From Niallia sp052318935 (lineage in GTDB: Bacteria > Bacillota > Bacilli > Bacillales > Cytobacillaceae), in NCBI GenBank assembly GCA_052318935.1, contig JBQRKO010000021.1: a DNA stretch of 64,000 bases. One strand, written 5' to 3'. Positions 9,157 to 18,203 of the stretch are shown here, piece by piece. The notes under the pieces are model-generated. The model made no database searches. It was not told the origin of the DNA and saw only the letters and a list, made by a program, of their open reading frames with translations. How positions within the stretch are numbered: position 1 is the stretch's first letter; each line of letters starts with the position of its first letter. Made by a program: the position numbers and the translations under genes.

Positions 9157-9660
9157 ATGATAGAAAACAGCACTATTTTAATTAGAAAGACGATTGAAAG
9201 TGATCTTTCTTATATCATTACCACAGAATCGAATAAAGACAACCTGCCATATATCATGCAGTGGTCAAGGGATGAACATTTGCATGCAATCCAACAAGAT
9301 ACTAATTTAATGCATTTAATTGTCATCGAAAAAAAAGAAAATAAACCCGTAGGATATTTATTAATTAACGGATTAAACGACAGCAATGAAAGCATTGAAT
9401 TAAAAAGAACAGCTTTTTCGGATAAAGGAAAAGGATACGGTCGTCAAATGCTGCAATTAATGAAAAAATGGGTTTTTACAGAAAAAAAGGCAAATCGTTT
9501 TTGGTTAGATGTAGTGGATCATAATCAAAAAGCAAAAGCATTGTATGAGTCAGAAGGATTTATCGAAGAAGGATTGCAAAGAGAAGCCGTAAAAATTAAT
9601 AATCAATTTGAATCCATCTACTTAATGTCGATGTTGAAAAAAGAATATTTTAATCAATAG
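9157..9660 (+). CDS. GNAT family N-acetyltransferase
   Basis: A 167-residue acetyltransferase. The acetyl-CoA loop is seen as FSDKGKGYGRQMLQLM (Q/R-x-x-G-x-G/A type), followed by the strand FWLDVVDHNQKAKALYESEGF and then GLQREAVKINNQFESIYLMSM, a RimJ/RimL-like C-terminus. The substrate is unknown. The start is ATG 9157, six bases after GAGGTG. The in-frame GTG at 9148 is part of that ribosome site. The SDR gene begins 17 bases after its stop, so they are probably co-transcribed. Confidence 0.85.
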   Translation: MIENSTILIRKTIESDLSYIITTESNKDNLPYIMQWSRDEHLHAIQQDTNLMHLIVIEKKENKPVGYLLINGLNDSNESIELKRTAFSDKGKGYGRQMLQLMKKWVFTEKKANRFWLDVVDHNQKAKALYESEGFIEEGLQREAVKINNQFESIYLMSMLKKEYFNQ

Positions 9661-9677
9661 CATAAAGGAGAAAACTG

Positions 9678-10523
9678 GTGAAAAAAGTAGCTGTAATAAC
9701 GGGAGCGAATAGCGGGTTTGGTTTATTAATGGCATTAGAATTTGCAGTAGAAGGTTATCATGTCATTGCAGCAATGAGAGATGTAAATAAGGGTTCATTG
9801 CTGCTGGAAAAAGCAAAAATAAAAGGAGTAGATTCTCTTATAACCCCATTTCCTCTTGATGTTACTTGCAAAGAAAGTATAAAAAATTTCAAGGATTATA
9901 TAGACGAAATTGGCAGTGTTGAGGTTCTTATTAATAATGCAGGATATGCTGTGGCAGGGTTTGTGGAAGATGTTCCGCTGGAAGAGTATAAAAACCAGTT
10001 GGAAACAAATTATTTTGGAACGATAGCTGTTACCCAAATGGTTTTACCATTAATGAGAAGACAAGGGTTTGGAAAAATTATTATGATGAGCAGCATCAGT
10101 GGAAAGGTTGGATTTCCAGGCCTTTCTCCGTACGTTTCATCTAAGTTTGCATTGGAAGGATGGAGTGAGTCATTAAGGTTGGAATTACGACCATTTTCTA
10201 TTGATGTTTCGATAGTAGAGCCAGGTTCATATCAAACAAATATATGGAGCACTGGAAAAAAAGTAACTAAAAAATCTCAATCAGAAACATCCCCTTATTA
10301 TTTATATATGAAGAGACTCGAAGCGTATCTACATATGAGCAGTAAAAGTTATAGAGATCCATTAGAGGTAGCAAAAAAAGTGGTGGCAATCGCCAATAAA
10401 AAAAATCCTTCCTTTCGTTATGCTATTGGAAAAGGAGTAAAACAAACCATGTTGTTAAAAGCGCTTCTGCCATGGAAATGGTGGGAAAAAATGATGCTGT
10501 TGCTGTTAAAAAACGATTTATAA
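9678..10523 (+). CDS. Short-chain dehydrogenase/reductase (SDR)
   Basis: A 281-residue classical SDR oxidoreductase. It has the dinucleotide motif TGANSGFG at residues 8-15, the NNAGYA motif, the catalytic Ser in MMSSISGK and the catalytic pair in SPYVSSKFALEGW (YxxxK). The proline-glycine motif EPGSYQTN follows. The substrate cannot be told; similar enzymes are annotated as retinol or oxidoreductase-like. It uses a GTG start eight bases after AAAGGAG and follows the acetyltransferase gene closely. A mobile element sits directly on its stop codon. Confidence 0.85.
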   Translation: MKKVAVITGANSGFGLLMALEFAVEGYHVIAAMRDVNKGSLLLEKAKIKGVDSLITPFPLDVTCKESIKNFKDYIDEIGSVEVLINNAGYAVAGFVEDVPLEEYKNQLETNYFGTIAVTQMVLPLMRRQGFGKIIMMSSISGKVGFPGLSPYVSSKFALEGWSESLRLELRPFSIDVSIVEPGSYQTNIWSTGKKVTKKSQSETSPYYLYMKRLEAYLHMSSKSYRDPLEVAKKVVAIANKKNPSFRYAIGKGVKQTMLLKALLPWKWWEKMMLLLLKNDL

Positions 10524-10527
10524 TTTT

Positions 10528-10735
10528 GGCTGTTTTCGTATAGATTGTTGCTTTTAAATGCGCAGCCTGAATACACTTCGTCCGTTTAGCGAGCGTCGAG
10601 CCTCCTCGTCGCATACGCTCCTGTGGGGTCTCGTCTTTCTCGCATTCCCACAGGAGTCTACGTGTATTCAGTCTGCTGAGTACTTCTTCTCCCATTTTTT
10701 TACGTAAAAAAACAACAAATACTGAGAAAACAGCC
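10528..10735 (-). mobile_element. GGCTGTTTTC-ended MITE, copy 2
   Basis: A 208-base element with the perfect 10-base inverted ends GGCTGTTTTC and GAAAACAGCC and the core reversed. The flanks ataatttt and gaaatttt agree at 6 of 8 bases. The left flank contains the TAA stop of the SDR gene. Confidence 0.8.
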
Positions 10736-10773
10736 GAAATTTTACATTGATTAACAAATATAGTCAACTCGAA

Positions 10774-10806
10774 GTGTTCTGCATAGTAGGTTGCAGAGCG
10801 TTTTTT
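10774..10806 (+). terminator. Terminator beyond MITE copy 2
   Basis: TTCTGCA pairs with TGCAGAG with wobble extension, and six T follow. It probably served the acetyltransferase-SDR unit before the element separated them. Confidence 0.55.
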
Positions 10807-10870
10807 ATTGGATTATCTTCTGAGGAAAATGTTAAAATATAGATAATTCAAAATTTGGAGGTGTCTTTTT

Positions 10871-11701
10871 GTGATTAAAAGCATCGAACATAAAGTGAAG
10901 CTACATAATGGCGTACAAATTCCTCAGCTTGGATTAGGGGTTTACTTAGTAGAAGAAGGAAAAACAATAGTGGATACGGTAAAAACAGCTATTCAATTAG
11001 GCTATCGTTCCATTGATACGGCAGCTTTTTACGCCAACGAAGAAGGTGTAGGGCAAGCTATTAAAGAAAGCGCGATCGCAAGAGAAGAGCTGTTTATAAC
11101 AACGAAGCTTTGGAATGACGACCATGGTTATGATGCAACCCTTAACGCGTTTGAAACGAGTTTAAAAAAGCTAGATTTAGAGTATATAGATTTATATTTA
11201 ATACATTGGCCTGGAAAAGACAAGTATATTGAATCATGGAAAGCATTTGAAAGATTGTATGAAGAAGGACTTGTTAAGGCGATTGGCGTAAGTAATTTTC
11301 ATGAACACCATTTAGAGCGATTAATGGCAAATGCAAATGAAAAGCCAACCGTCAATCAAGTAGAGCTGCATCCTAGATTAGCACAAGAAGAATTAAGACA
11401 ATACTGTAAAGAGAAAGATATTAAGGTGGAAGCATGGTCTCCTCTTGCTAGAGGGCAGCTGCTAAACGAACCAACGATTAAATATATTGCCAATAAACAT
11501 GGAAAATCACCTGCACAAATTATTTTAAGATGGCATTTGCAAAATGACATCATTGTCATCCCAAAATCAGTTTCTCCAACTAGATTAAAGGAAAATGCAG
11601 ATATATTTGATTTTCAATTAAGTATGGATGAAATGAACCAGATAGATCAATTAAATATGAACGAAAGAACAGGAAAAAATCCTGATGAATTACTATTTTA
11701 G
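10871..11701 (+). CDS. Aldo/keto reductase, YvgN (glyoxal reductase) type
   Basis: A 276-residue NADPH-dependent aldo/keto reductase, the same length as B. subtilis YvgN and very like it from memory. The catalytic tetrad is visible: Asp in YRSIDTAAFY with its Tyr, Lys in ITTKLWND and His in LIHWPGKDKY. The cofactor loop IPKSVSPTRLKENADIFDF and the C-terminal NPDELLF are typical. It probably reduces small reactive aldehydes such as methylglyoxal. It starts with GTG eight bases after GGAGGTG and ends at a strong terminator, so it is a single-gene unit. Confidence 0.87.
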   Translation: MIKSIEHKVKLHNGVQIPQLGLGVYLVEEGKTIVDTVKTAIQLGYRSIDTAAFYANEEGVGQAIKESAIAREELFITTKLWNDDHGYDATLNAFETSLKKLDLEYIDLYLIHWPGKDKYIESWKAFERLYEEGLVKAIGVSNFHEHHLERLMANANEKPTVNQVELHPRLAQEELRQYCKEKDIKVEAWSPLARGQLLNEPTIKYIANKHGKSPAQIILRWHLQNDIIVIPKSVSPTRLKENADIFDFQLSMDEMNQIDQLNMNERTGKNPDELLF

Positions 11702-11722
11702 ATACTAAAAAGATAAATCATA

Positions 11723-11770
11723 AAATCTAACCATGTTTTTTATTTAAAAAAGCATGGTTAGATTTTTTTT
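11723..11770 (+). terminator. Strong terminator of the aldo/keto reductase gene
   Basis: AAATCTAACCATG pairs with CATGGTTAGATTT, and the second arm runs into eight T. Confidence 0.9.
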
Positions 11771-11828
11771 GCATACATTTTTAAAGTTATATGTCTTGAG
11801 ATCGAAATAAAATAAAAGGAGTGAAATG

Positions 11829-12236
11829 ATGATGGAAATTTTAGCGAGTTTCGGAATTTTACTTATTCGTCTTATGATAGGATTATCGTTTATAGGGCAT
11901 GGTGCACAAAAATTATTTGGTTGGTTTGGCGGTTATGGCTTAGAAGGGACTGCAGATTTTTTTGAATCAATCGGAATAAAACCTGGAAAAATCATGGCGT
12001 TAGTTGCAGGCTTAGGCGAATTTATCGGCGGATTGTTGTTTTTATTCGGTTTATTAACACCGATTGGCTCCATCCTTATTAGTATTACAATGATTATGGC
12101 AATTATAAAAGTTCATGGATCCAATGGGTTTTGGGCTTCGTCAAATGGTTATGAGTTAAATTTATTATATTTAATTGTTGTAATAAGTATAGCATTTACA
12201 GGAGCGGGTATATTCAGTCTGGATACATTGTTTTAA
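11829..12236 (+). CDS. DoxX family membrane protein
   Basis: A protein of about 135 residues with four membrane segments. The DoxX signature is clear: RLMIGLSFIGHGAQKLFGWFGG at the N-terminus and GLGEFIGGLLFLFGLLTPIGS in the middle. Such proteins occur in oxidoreductase or quinone-linked stress complexes; the exact role here is unknown. Three ATG codons stand in a row at 11826, 11829 and 11832. I prefer the middle one, seven bases after GGAG. Confidence 0.8.
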   Translation: MMEILASFGILLIRLMIGLSFIGHGAQKLFGWFGGYGLEGTADFFESIGIKPGKIMALVAGLGEFIGGLLFLFGLLTPIGSILISITMIMAIIKVHGSNGFWASSNGYELNLLYLIVVISIAFTGAGIFSLDTLF

Positions 12237-12448
12237 AAACAATAATAGACGAAATAGAGTAGAAAGAGTACTTCTTAATTTTTATTATACTTTCAACACT
12301 TTTTTCTCTTTGGAAAATAATATCTTCAGTCATTAATGATCAGCCTGCACGATTCGTTTAAAAAATACATAGTGATAAATAAATGATGATTGGTATGTTG
12401 CAGCGATAAATGAGTTACACCTTATTCTAAAACGAAGGAGTGCTATAT

Positions 12449-12694
12449 ATGGGACTTTTATGGTCATTAATCATTGGAGGCATTATCGGTTGGATTGCTG
12501 GATTAATTGTAGGGAAAGATATTCCTGGTGGAGTAATTGGCAATATTATTGCTGGTTTTGTTGGAGCTTGGCTAGGATCACGGTTATTTGGAACTTGGGG
12601 GCCTTTTATCGCTGATTTTGCGATTATTCCAAGCATCATCGGTTCCATAATTGTTGTATTTGTAATAAGCTTCATCAGGAAAGGTATTAGGTAA
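12449..12694 (+). CDS. GlsB/YeaQ/YmgE family stress-associated membrane protein
   Basis: An 81-residue, glycine-rich membrane protein with three predicted helices. The family pattern is visible as WSLIIGGIIGWIAGLIVG, then GGVIGNIIAGFVGAWLGSRLFG, then a hydrophobic C-terminus. Members are linked to general stress response; the mechanism is unknown. The start is ATG 12449, eight bases after AAGGAG. The GTG at 12440 overlaps that ribosome site. Confidence 0.8.
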   Translation: MGLLWSLIIGGIIGWIAGLIVGKDIPGGVIGNIIAGFVGAWLGSRLFGTWGPFIADFAIIPSIIGSIIVVFVISFIRKGIR

Positions 12695-12699
12695 TCATA

Positions 12700-12874
12700 A
12701 AAAATGGGAGATGAAGTACTCAGCAGACTGAATACACGTAGACTTCTGTGGGAATACGAGAAAGACTCGGGCGCACAGGAGCGTATGCGACGAGGAGGCT
12801 TGACGCTCGCTAAACGGACGAAGTGTATTCAGGCTGCGAGTGTTTAAAAGCAACAATCTATATGAAAACAGGCT
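12700..12874 (+). mobile_element. GGCTGTTTTC-type MITE, left-truncated copy 3
   Basis: The core and right arm match the other copies, but the left GGCTGTTTTC arm (about 35 bases) is missing and the right end reads GAAAACAGGC. It begins six bases after the preceding stop codon. Confidence 0.7.
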
Positions 12875-12883
12875 AAAAAATAT

Positions 12884-12914
12884 AAGAAGAGGGACATTAA
12901 TGCTTCGTCCCTCA
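12884..12914 (-). terminator. Terminator of yhcT
   Basis: On the minus strand GAGGGAC pairs with GTCCCTC, and a T-rich stretch follows, just after the yhcT stop. Confidence 0.6.
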
Positions 12915-12928
12915 GGATGTTGAAACTT

Positions 12929-13849
12929 TTAAATTGAGTATATATCAACTTCAGGAAAAATCGCTGGCTCATCTAAAAAGGGAGCGAAACATTCCACTTT
13001 TTCTTCTGTTATAGGATGTGTAAACTCAATTTTTACTGCGTGCAGCGCTTGTCTTGGAAAAATTGGTTTCCCCCCGTATAACATATCACCTGCAAGAGGA
13101 TGGTTTATAGAACTTAAATGGACACGAATTTGATGTGTTCTTCCGGTATCAAGTGTACATGTCAGCAAAGATAAATTTTCTTTTTTTAAATGTTTAAGTA
13201 CCTTATAATGTGTTATTGCCGTCTGGCCGTTTGGAGAGACTCTTCTTCTAGTCGCATGATGGCGATCGCGCCCAATCGGCTTATTAATCGTTCCGGATTT
13301 GACTGGCAAGAAGCCTTGTGCAATAGCAATATAAGTTCGTTTTATGTTTCTTTCTCTTAACATTTGATCGAGCATACTTCCTATTAATTCATGTTTGGCG
13401 AATAAAATGCAGCCTGAAGTATTTTTATCAAGGCGATGAATATGTTTAATTTGTCTTTCCTCCCCATTCATTAACACATGAAACGCTACTCCATTTAGCA
13501 AGGTAGAAGAGTCATCGGGAGTGTTTGGATGGGTATCAATATTGGCTGGTTTATTAACGATCAACAAATAGTCATCTTCATAAAGAACTGACAAATCCAT
13601 ATAAGTAGGTTGAATGGCCGCTTGTGTATTGGTAAATAATTTAATCTTTAGTAGATCATTTTTTTGCAGAGCATTTTTCCAGTCTGCATAGTAATCATTT
13701 ACCATTACTTTTTTCTCCATTTTATATAAATGGATCTGTTTTTTTGAAGCGAAAAAAAACTCTCGAAAGATTTCTTCTATTGTCAGGCCACTCCATTTAT
13801 GAGGAATATGAATAAAAAGCCATTCTCCTTTTCGTTCTGTTTTTAGCAT
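12929..13849 (-). CDS. yhcT: RluA-family RNA pseudouridine synthase, YhcT-like
   Basis: The 306-residue enzyme isomerises uridine to pseudouridine in RNA, most likely rRNA. The catalytic motif HRLDKNTSG holds the nucleophilic Asp. YEDDYLLIVNKPANI, GRTHQIRVHLSSINHPLAGDMLYGG and the C-terminal LHAVKIEFTHP are the other RluA motifs. The first 70 residues look like a weak S4-type RNA-binding domain. I chose ATG 13849, six bases after AAAGGAG. The frame extends 16 codons upstream without a ribosome site. It is divergent from and next to yhcU, as in B. subtilis, which supports the name. Confidence 0.82.
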   Translation of the reverse strand: MLKTERKGEWLFIHIPHKWSGLTIEEIFREFFFASKKQIHLYKMEKKVMVNDYYADWKNALQKNDLLKIKLFTNTQAAIQPTYMDLSVLYEDDYLLIVNKPANIDTHPNTPDDSSTLLNGVAFHVLMNGEERQIKHIHRLDKNTSGCILFAKHELIGSMLDQMLRERNIKRTYIAIAQGFLPVKSGTINKPIGRDRHHATRRRVSPNGQTAITHYKVLKHLKKENLSLLTCTLDTGRTHQIRVHLSSINHPLAGDMLYGGKPIFPRQALHAVKIEFTHPITEEKVECFAPFLDEPAIFPEVDIYSI

Positions 13850-13998
13850 GTTTTTCTCCTTTACATTAGATGAAAAATTAAAATTAGAATTATCCACATA
13901 TCATGGTTTTAATTACCACGGAAAACAGTTTCTCTGTATGTTATCCTATTGATATTAATAAAAAACAAGCAACAATAAGTAGAGGGTGGTCTGTTTAC

Positions 13999-14397
13999 AT
14001 GAAGGTAGTTTATGCATCAACGCCTACCCAGGCAGAAAAAATTGACGAACTAATACAAACGTTTTATTCCGCGGTTTTTCCTTATTATTTCTCTGATGAT
14101 GAAGTACAACATTTTTCAAGCTTAAAGGTTTTGCATCCAACACCGGAGCAAATGGATAGAATAGGTACATTAAAGACATCTTATCAAGTCATTACGAGCT
14201 TGCAAACAATCATTTCTATTTTGGAAGTTCCCCAAAATAAAAACAAATACAAACAAATTTTCGAAAAAAATGTAAATATATTAGAGGAATTTGAATTGTT
14301 TTTTCCTTTCCAATTGGAAAATTTTAAAGAAGAAGCATATTTAATTGGAAAAAACGTTGATATTTTTCCTGAATCCAATAATTCCCTATTAAATTAA
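13999..14397 (+). CDS. yhcU: YhcU family protein of unknown function
   Basis: This 132-residue protein has no recognised catalytic motif. Its length and its position beside yhcT fit B. subtilis YhcU. It is predicted soluble and mostly helical, with an acidic C-terminal half. The start is ATG 13999 (MKVVYAST) behind GAGGGTGG. The 32 upstream in-frame codons run into the region between the divergent genes and look non-coding. A terminator follows at once. Confidence 0.7.
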   Translation: MKVVYASTPTQAEKIDELIQTFYSAVFPYYFSDDEVQHFSSLKVLHPTPEQMDRIGTLKTSYQVITSLQTIISILEVPQNKNKYKQIFEKNVNILEEFELFFPFQLENFKEEAYLIGKNVDIFPESNNSLLN

Positions 14398-14410
14398 TGA
14401 AGTGGTTTCT

Positions 14411-14459
14411 AAAAAGAACAGAGCCCCGACAATATTTTTGTCAAAGCCCTGTTCTTTTA
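14411..14459 (+). terminator. Terminator of yhcU
   Basis: AAGAACAG pairs with CTGTTCTT around a central GC segment, followed by TTTAT. Confidence 0.75.
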
Positions 14460-14463
14460 TTTA

Positions 14464-14671
14464 GGCTGTTTTCTCAAAGTTTGTTGTTTTTTACGTAAAA
14501 AAATGGGAGAAGAAGTACTCAGCAGACTGAATTCACGTAGACTCCTGTGGGAATGCGAGAAAGACGAGACCCCACAGGAGCGAATGCGACGAGGAGGCTC
14601 GACGCTCGCTAAACGGACGAAGTTGTATTCTGGCTGCGAGTTTAAAAGCGCAATCTATACGAAATCTAGCC
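14464..14671 (+). mobile_element. GGCTGTTTTC-ended MITE, copy 4, with perfect 8-base duplication
   Basis: A 208-base element running from GGCTGTTTTC to GAAATCTAGCC. It is flanked by the perfect direct repeat TTTATTTA at 14456-14463 and 14672-14679. The right copy of the duplication contains the stop codon of the thioredoxin gene on the other strand. Confidence 0.88.
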
Positions 14672-14672
14672 T

Positions 14673-15143
14673 TTATTTAAGGGTATTATCTTCAAACCAT
14701 TGTTTAAATGCTTCTCCCTTTTGGTAGCCGACTATTCTGTTTGTTTCTTTTCCATCTTTAAATTGAATAATAGTTGGAGTGGATTCGATACGGTAATCAT
14801 CCCAGCCTTGTTCATACTCCAGTAAATTATATTGCACAAGATCAATTCCTAAATCTTTTGCAACTGGGTTAACAATAGGAGTAGTTTTTTGACAGTATCC
14901 ACATGTAGGACTATAAAAATAAACGGTTACATCTTTTTTTGCCTCTATATTATCCTTTAAGTCCTTCGGTTGGATAATATTTTGATAATTTGGATCATCT
15001 AGTTGATCAACGGTAGATGCATTTAAAGCACTTTTGCCGTAGGGATTGTCATCTGCTGCTTTTTCTTTTTTTAGATGAGATAAATAAGCGACACCTGCAA
15101 ATAATAAAATAATGAATAGAAGAAAGAAAAGTACTTTTTTCAT
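14673..15143 (-). CDS. Membrane-anchored thioredoxin-like protein
   Basis: A 156-residue protein with an N-terminal membrane anchor (about 4-22) and a thioredoxin fold outside the cell membrane. The active site CGYC is at 81-84, followed by a cis-Pro in ESTPTII and by FKDGKETNRIVGY. With the DsbB-like gene upstream (ATGA overlap) it forms a thiol-disulfide pair, probably oxidising or reducing exported proteins. Similar pairs occur as bdb genes in Bacillus, but this thioredoxin is not clearly one of the named ones. A mobile element is inserted right at its stop codon. Confidence 0.82.
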   Translation of the reverse strand: MKKVLFFLLFIILLFAGVAYLSHLKKEKAADDNPYGKSALNASTVDQLDDPNYQNIIQPKDLKDNIEAKKDVTVYFYSPTCGYCQKTTPIVNPVAKDLGIDLVQYNLLEYEQGWDDYRIESTPTIIQFKDGKETNRIVGYQKGEAFKQWFEDNTLK

Positions 15144-15589
15144 TCGTTATGATTCTCCTTCGTTTTTTTCCAAACAATTAAACTGCATATAAAAATAATC
15201 GTAAAACCTATTAGTGCTAGAAATGGAATGGTAATAAATCCAAACCAATTGATATATTCTCCTGTGCAAGGGATTCGTCCACATGCAGGAGCAGCATCGG
15301 ATAAAAAACTAAATTTTTGGAGCGAGTAATGATACAAAGAGGTGCATGCTCCGATTGCTGCCAAAATCATGGAATAAAAAGTAATCCGATAATCTTTGCG
15401 AATAACAGCGAGTCCTAAAATAATCGCAAAAGGATACATAAGAATTCGTTGATACCAGCAAAGGGTACATGGTTCAAATTCTTGTATTTCGGAAAAATAT
15501 AAACTCCCGAACATACTGATAACAGCTGCTATCCATGCAAGAAAAAGTAGATTCTCACGAGGATCTGTTTGCTTTTTTTTCTTATCCAT
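15140..15589 (-). CDS. bdbC: DsbB-like disulfide oxidoreductase (BdbC type)
   Basis: This 149-residue protein has four membrane segments and two Cys pairs, C41-x-x-C44 (EPCTLCWYQR) and C103/C108 (CGRIPC). That is the DsbB/BdbC pattern for passing electrons from a thioredoxin-like partner to quinone. The start is ATG 15589 behind AGGAG. The frame continues upstream into a mobile repeat and is not coding there. The repeat ends 25 bases before the start codon, so the native promoter must lie beyond it or be lost. Confidence 0.82.
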   Translation of the reverse strand: MDKKKKQTDPRENLLFLAWIAAVISMFGSLYFSEIQEFEPCTLCWYQRILMYPFAIILGLAVIRKDYRITFYSMILAAIGACTSLYHYSLQKFSFLSDAAPACGRIPCTGEYINWFGFITIPFLALIGFTIIFICSLIVWKKTKENHNE

Positions 15590-15614
15590 TGTGTTCTCCT
15601 TCGTCTTTTCTCTT

Positions 15615-15827
15615 GGCTGTTTTCTAAAAGTTTGTTGTTTTTGAAATAAGATGAGAAACATTTTGGAAGTACTGAGCAGCCTGAATACACGTAGACTCCT
15701 GCGGGAAAAGTGAGCAATGTGAGACCCCACAGCGAGGTACGAGCGAGGAGGCCCACAAGTCACCCCGCGGAAAGTGAAGTGTATTCAGGCTGCGGGTTAA
15801 ATAACAACAATCTAAACGAAAAGAGCC
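15615..15827 (+). mobile_element. GGCTGTTTTC-ended MITE, copy 5, with perfect 8-base duplication
   Basis: A 213-base element running from GGCTGTTTTC to GAAAAGAGCC. It is flanked by the perfect direct repeat TTTCTCTT at 15607-15614 and 15828-15835. It lies in the 5' untranslated region of the DsbB-like gene. Confidence 0.88.
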
Positions 15828-15972
15828 TTTCTCTTACAAAAAGTATAAAGAAATTTTTAGATGCTGTAAATAATATAGGTTGTTTGATGTGGAATGCTAA
15901 AAGAGTTACTATAAAAATGGAGGAAAAAGGGAATTGTAATGAAAATATTTAGAATAAGGGGAGTAAAAGGAT

Positions 15973-17511
15973 ATGTCCAAGTTAGATTTATCTAGATTTG
16001 AAAAAAAATTAATGATTCGCAACATGGAATATCGTGATATTGACAATATTTTAACGTTACAAGCTATCTGTTTTCCCGGAATGGACCCATGGAAAAAACA
16101 GCAGTTGGAAAGCCATATCCATTTATTCCAAGAAGGACAAATTGTAGCAGAATATGATGGGGAAGTAATCGGCTCCTGCTCTAGTTTAATTATCAATTTT
16201 GATGAATATGATGATAGGCATACATGGGATGATGTGACGGACAGTGGGTATATTACGAATCATAATCCTGACGGTTATAATTTGTATGGAATTGAAGTGA
16301 TGGTTCATCCAAAGTTCAGAAGAATGAAAATTGGTCATCGTTTATATGAAGCCCGAAAAGAATTAGTTCGTAGATTAAATTTAAAAAGTATTATTATTGG
16401 AGGAAGAATTCCTAACTATTGTAAATATGAAAATAAAATGAGTGCAAAAGAATATGTACAGGAAGTATCTCACCATAAAATATATGATCCTGTCCTTTCT
16501 TTTCAGTTAATCAATGGTTTTACGCTAATGCGGATTAATCCAGATTATTTACCGGATGATGTGCAATCAAAAAAATATGCGACTTTGATGGAATGGAATA
16601 ATGTTGATTATTTGCCAAAATCAAAACGTATCTTCAAAAGCAGTTATCCAGTTAGAATATGTGTCGTGCAATACATGATGAGACAAATCGAAAGCTTTGA
16701 TGATTTTGCTAATCAAGTGGAGTATTACACAGATGTTGCGTCAGATGCGGAATCGGATTTTGTTGTGTTTCCCGAAATTTTTACAACACAGCTTATGTCA
16801 TTTTTAGATGAAAAAATCCCGAGCAACGCGATTAGAAAGGTAACAGAATATACAGAGCAATATATTTCACAATTTACGAATTTGGCAATTAGGTACAATA
16901 TAAATATTATCGGTGGTTCTCATTTTGTGAAAGAAGACGATGAGGAGATTTATAATATTTCGTATCTTTTTAGAAGGGATGGAACCATTGAAAAGCAATA
17001 TAAATTGCATATCACACCGAATGAACAAAAATGGTGGGGGATTAGCCAAGGAGATCAAATAAAAGTATTTGATACAGATTGTGGAAAAATTGCTATTCTT
17101 ATTTGTTATGATATTGAGTTTCCCGAACTGGCAAGAATTGCAACAGATATGGGTGCGAAAATTATTTTTACGCCGTTTTGTACAGAAGATCGGCAAGGTT
17201 ATTTACGAGTGCGTTACTGTGCACAAGCACGAGCAGTAGAAAATCAAATCTATACCGTTATTGCAGGGACCGTTGGAAACCTTCCACAAACGGAAAATAT
17301 GGATATACAATATGCTCAATCGGCGATCTTTTCACCTTCAGATTTTGAATTTGCACGAGATGGCATTGTAGGAGAAACGAATCCAAATATCGAAATGGTG
17401 ATGATTGGCGATGTTGATTTAGAAATTTTAAGAAGGCAGCGTCAGGATGGAACTGTTAGGCAGCTAAAAGATAGGAGGACGGATATATATAAAGTCCAAT
17501 ATAAAAAATAG
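15973..17511 (+). CDS. yhcX: Fused GNAT acetyltransferase and nitrilase-family hydrolase (YhcX)
   Basis: The 512 residues match the two-domain YhcX of B. subtilis. Residues about 10-210 form a GNAT domain (VMVHPKFRRMKIGHRLYEAR is the acetyl-CoA loop). Residues about 220-500 form a carbon-nitrogen hydrolase with the Glu in VVFPEIF, the Lys in QYKLHIT and the Cys in LICYDIEFPE. It probably hydrolyses an amide or nitrile-type substrate, which is unknown. The last three bases are unusual: the TAG stop is completed by the first G of an inserted repeat, so the original C-terminus may have differed. Confidence 0.87.
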   Translation: MSKLDLSRFEKKLMIRNMEYRDIDNILTLQAICFPGMDPWKKQQLESHIHLFQEGQIVAEYDGEVIGSCSSLIINFDEYDDRHTWDDVTDSGYITNHNPDGYNLYGIEVMVHPKFRRMKIGHRLYEARKELVRRLNLKSIIIGGRIPNYCKYENKMSAKEYVQEVSHHKIYDPVLSFQLINGFTLMRINPDYLPDDVQSKKYATLMEWNNVDYLPKSKRIFKSSYPVRICVVQYMMRQIESFDDFANQVEYYTDVASDAESDFVVFPEIFTTQLMSFLDEKIPSNAIRKVTEYTEQYISQFTNLAIRYNINIIGGSHFVKEDDEEIYNISYLFRRDGTIEKQYKLHITPNEQKWWGISQGDQIKVFDTDCGKIAILICYDIEFPELARIATDMGAKIIFTPFCTEDRQGYLRVRYCAQARAVENQIYTVIAGTVGNLPQTENMDIQYAQSAIFSPSDFEFARDGIVGETNPNIEMVMIGDVDLEILRRQRQDGTVRQLKDRRTDIYKVQYKK

Positions 17512-17712
17512 GCTGTTATCTAAAAGTTTGTTGTTTTTGAATAAAAAAAAACATGGCTGAAGCACTGAGCAGCCTGAATACACGTAGACTCCTGCGGGAA
17601 AAGCGAGAAAGACGAGACTTGTGCAGGAGCATAGCGACGAGGAGGCTCGGCAACTCGTCCGCGGAAAGCGAAGTGTATTCAGGCTGCGGGGGAAATAAAT
17701 ACGAAAAGAGCG
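17511..17712 (+). mobile_element. GGCTGTTATC-ended MITE, copy 6, forming the yhcX stop
   Basis: A 202-base element from GGCTGTTATC to GAAAAGAGCG. The flanks aaaaaata and acaaaata agree at 7 of 8 bases. Its first base completes the TAG stop codon of yhcX. Confidence 0.8.
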
Positions 17713-17735
17713 ACAAAATAACTAAATATCCAATT

Positions 17736-17768
17736 AAAAAAGGGTGCCCATAATAGGCCCCTTTTTTT
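17736..17768. terminator. Bidirectional terminator between yhcX and yhdB
   Basis: AAAAAAGGG-TGCC pairs with GGCCCC-TTTTTTT, giving T-runs on both strands between two convergent genes. Confidence 0.75.
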
Positions 17769-17784
17769 GGTGGAATTCTGCTTT

Positions 17785-18030
17785 TTAATGTAAGGCTGTG
17801 TGAATAAATTCATCCATTGCTGATTCGTTGGCGTGTTCGATATAGCGCAATAATGAATACAAATGTTCTTCGATAACAGCGTAATCATGTTCGAAGTTAT
17901 AGGCATGCAGGAAAAGCTCTATTTTTTTGGATAAAAAATTGTCATTTGTGCGTACCATCAATATTAGTAAATTGTCCCATTCGGAACGATGAGTATAGTA
18001 CAGGGCGCGATCATAATCCACTTTATTCAA
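17785..18030 (-). CDS. yhdB: YhdB family protein of unknown function
   Basis: This 81-residue soluble protein (DYDRALYYTHRSEWDNLLILM, later IEHANESAMDEF) resembles B. subtilis YhdB in length and sequence as I recall it. It has no catalytic motif. It uses a TTG start seven bases after AAAGGAGG, which is a very strong ribosome site and fixes the start. It is a single gene convergent with yhcX. Confidence 0.7.
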   Translation of the reverse strand: MNKVDYDRALYYTHRSEWDNLLILMVRTNDNFLSKKIELFLHAYNFEHDYAVIEEHLYSLLRYIEHANESAMDEFIHTALH

Positions 18031-18203
18031 TTTATTGCCTCCTTTATTTGAAGGAGATGATTATAGTATATGAAAGAAATATAAAACGTTGCACCCTAAA
18101 ACTTGGCTATGTTGATACAAGTGGATTATCATCTTTTACCTGTATATTTCATATGTATAAGATTTTTTCTTTTTCACAAGATAAGGAAAAAAAGGTGTGT
18201 ATA

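Noticed and set aside
17946..18203. N-terminal extension of the M14 peptidase
   Set aside because: The extension hides the signal peptide and has no ribosome site; ATG 18204 has one.
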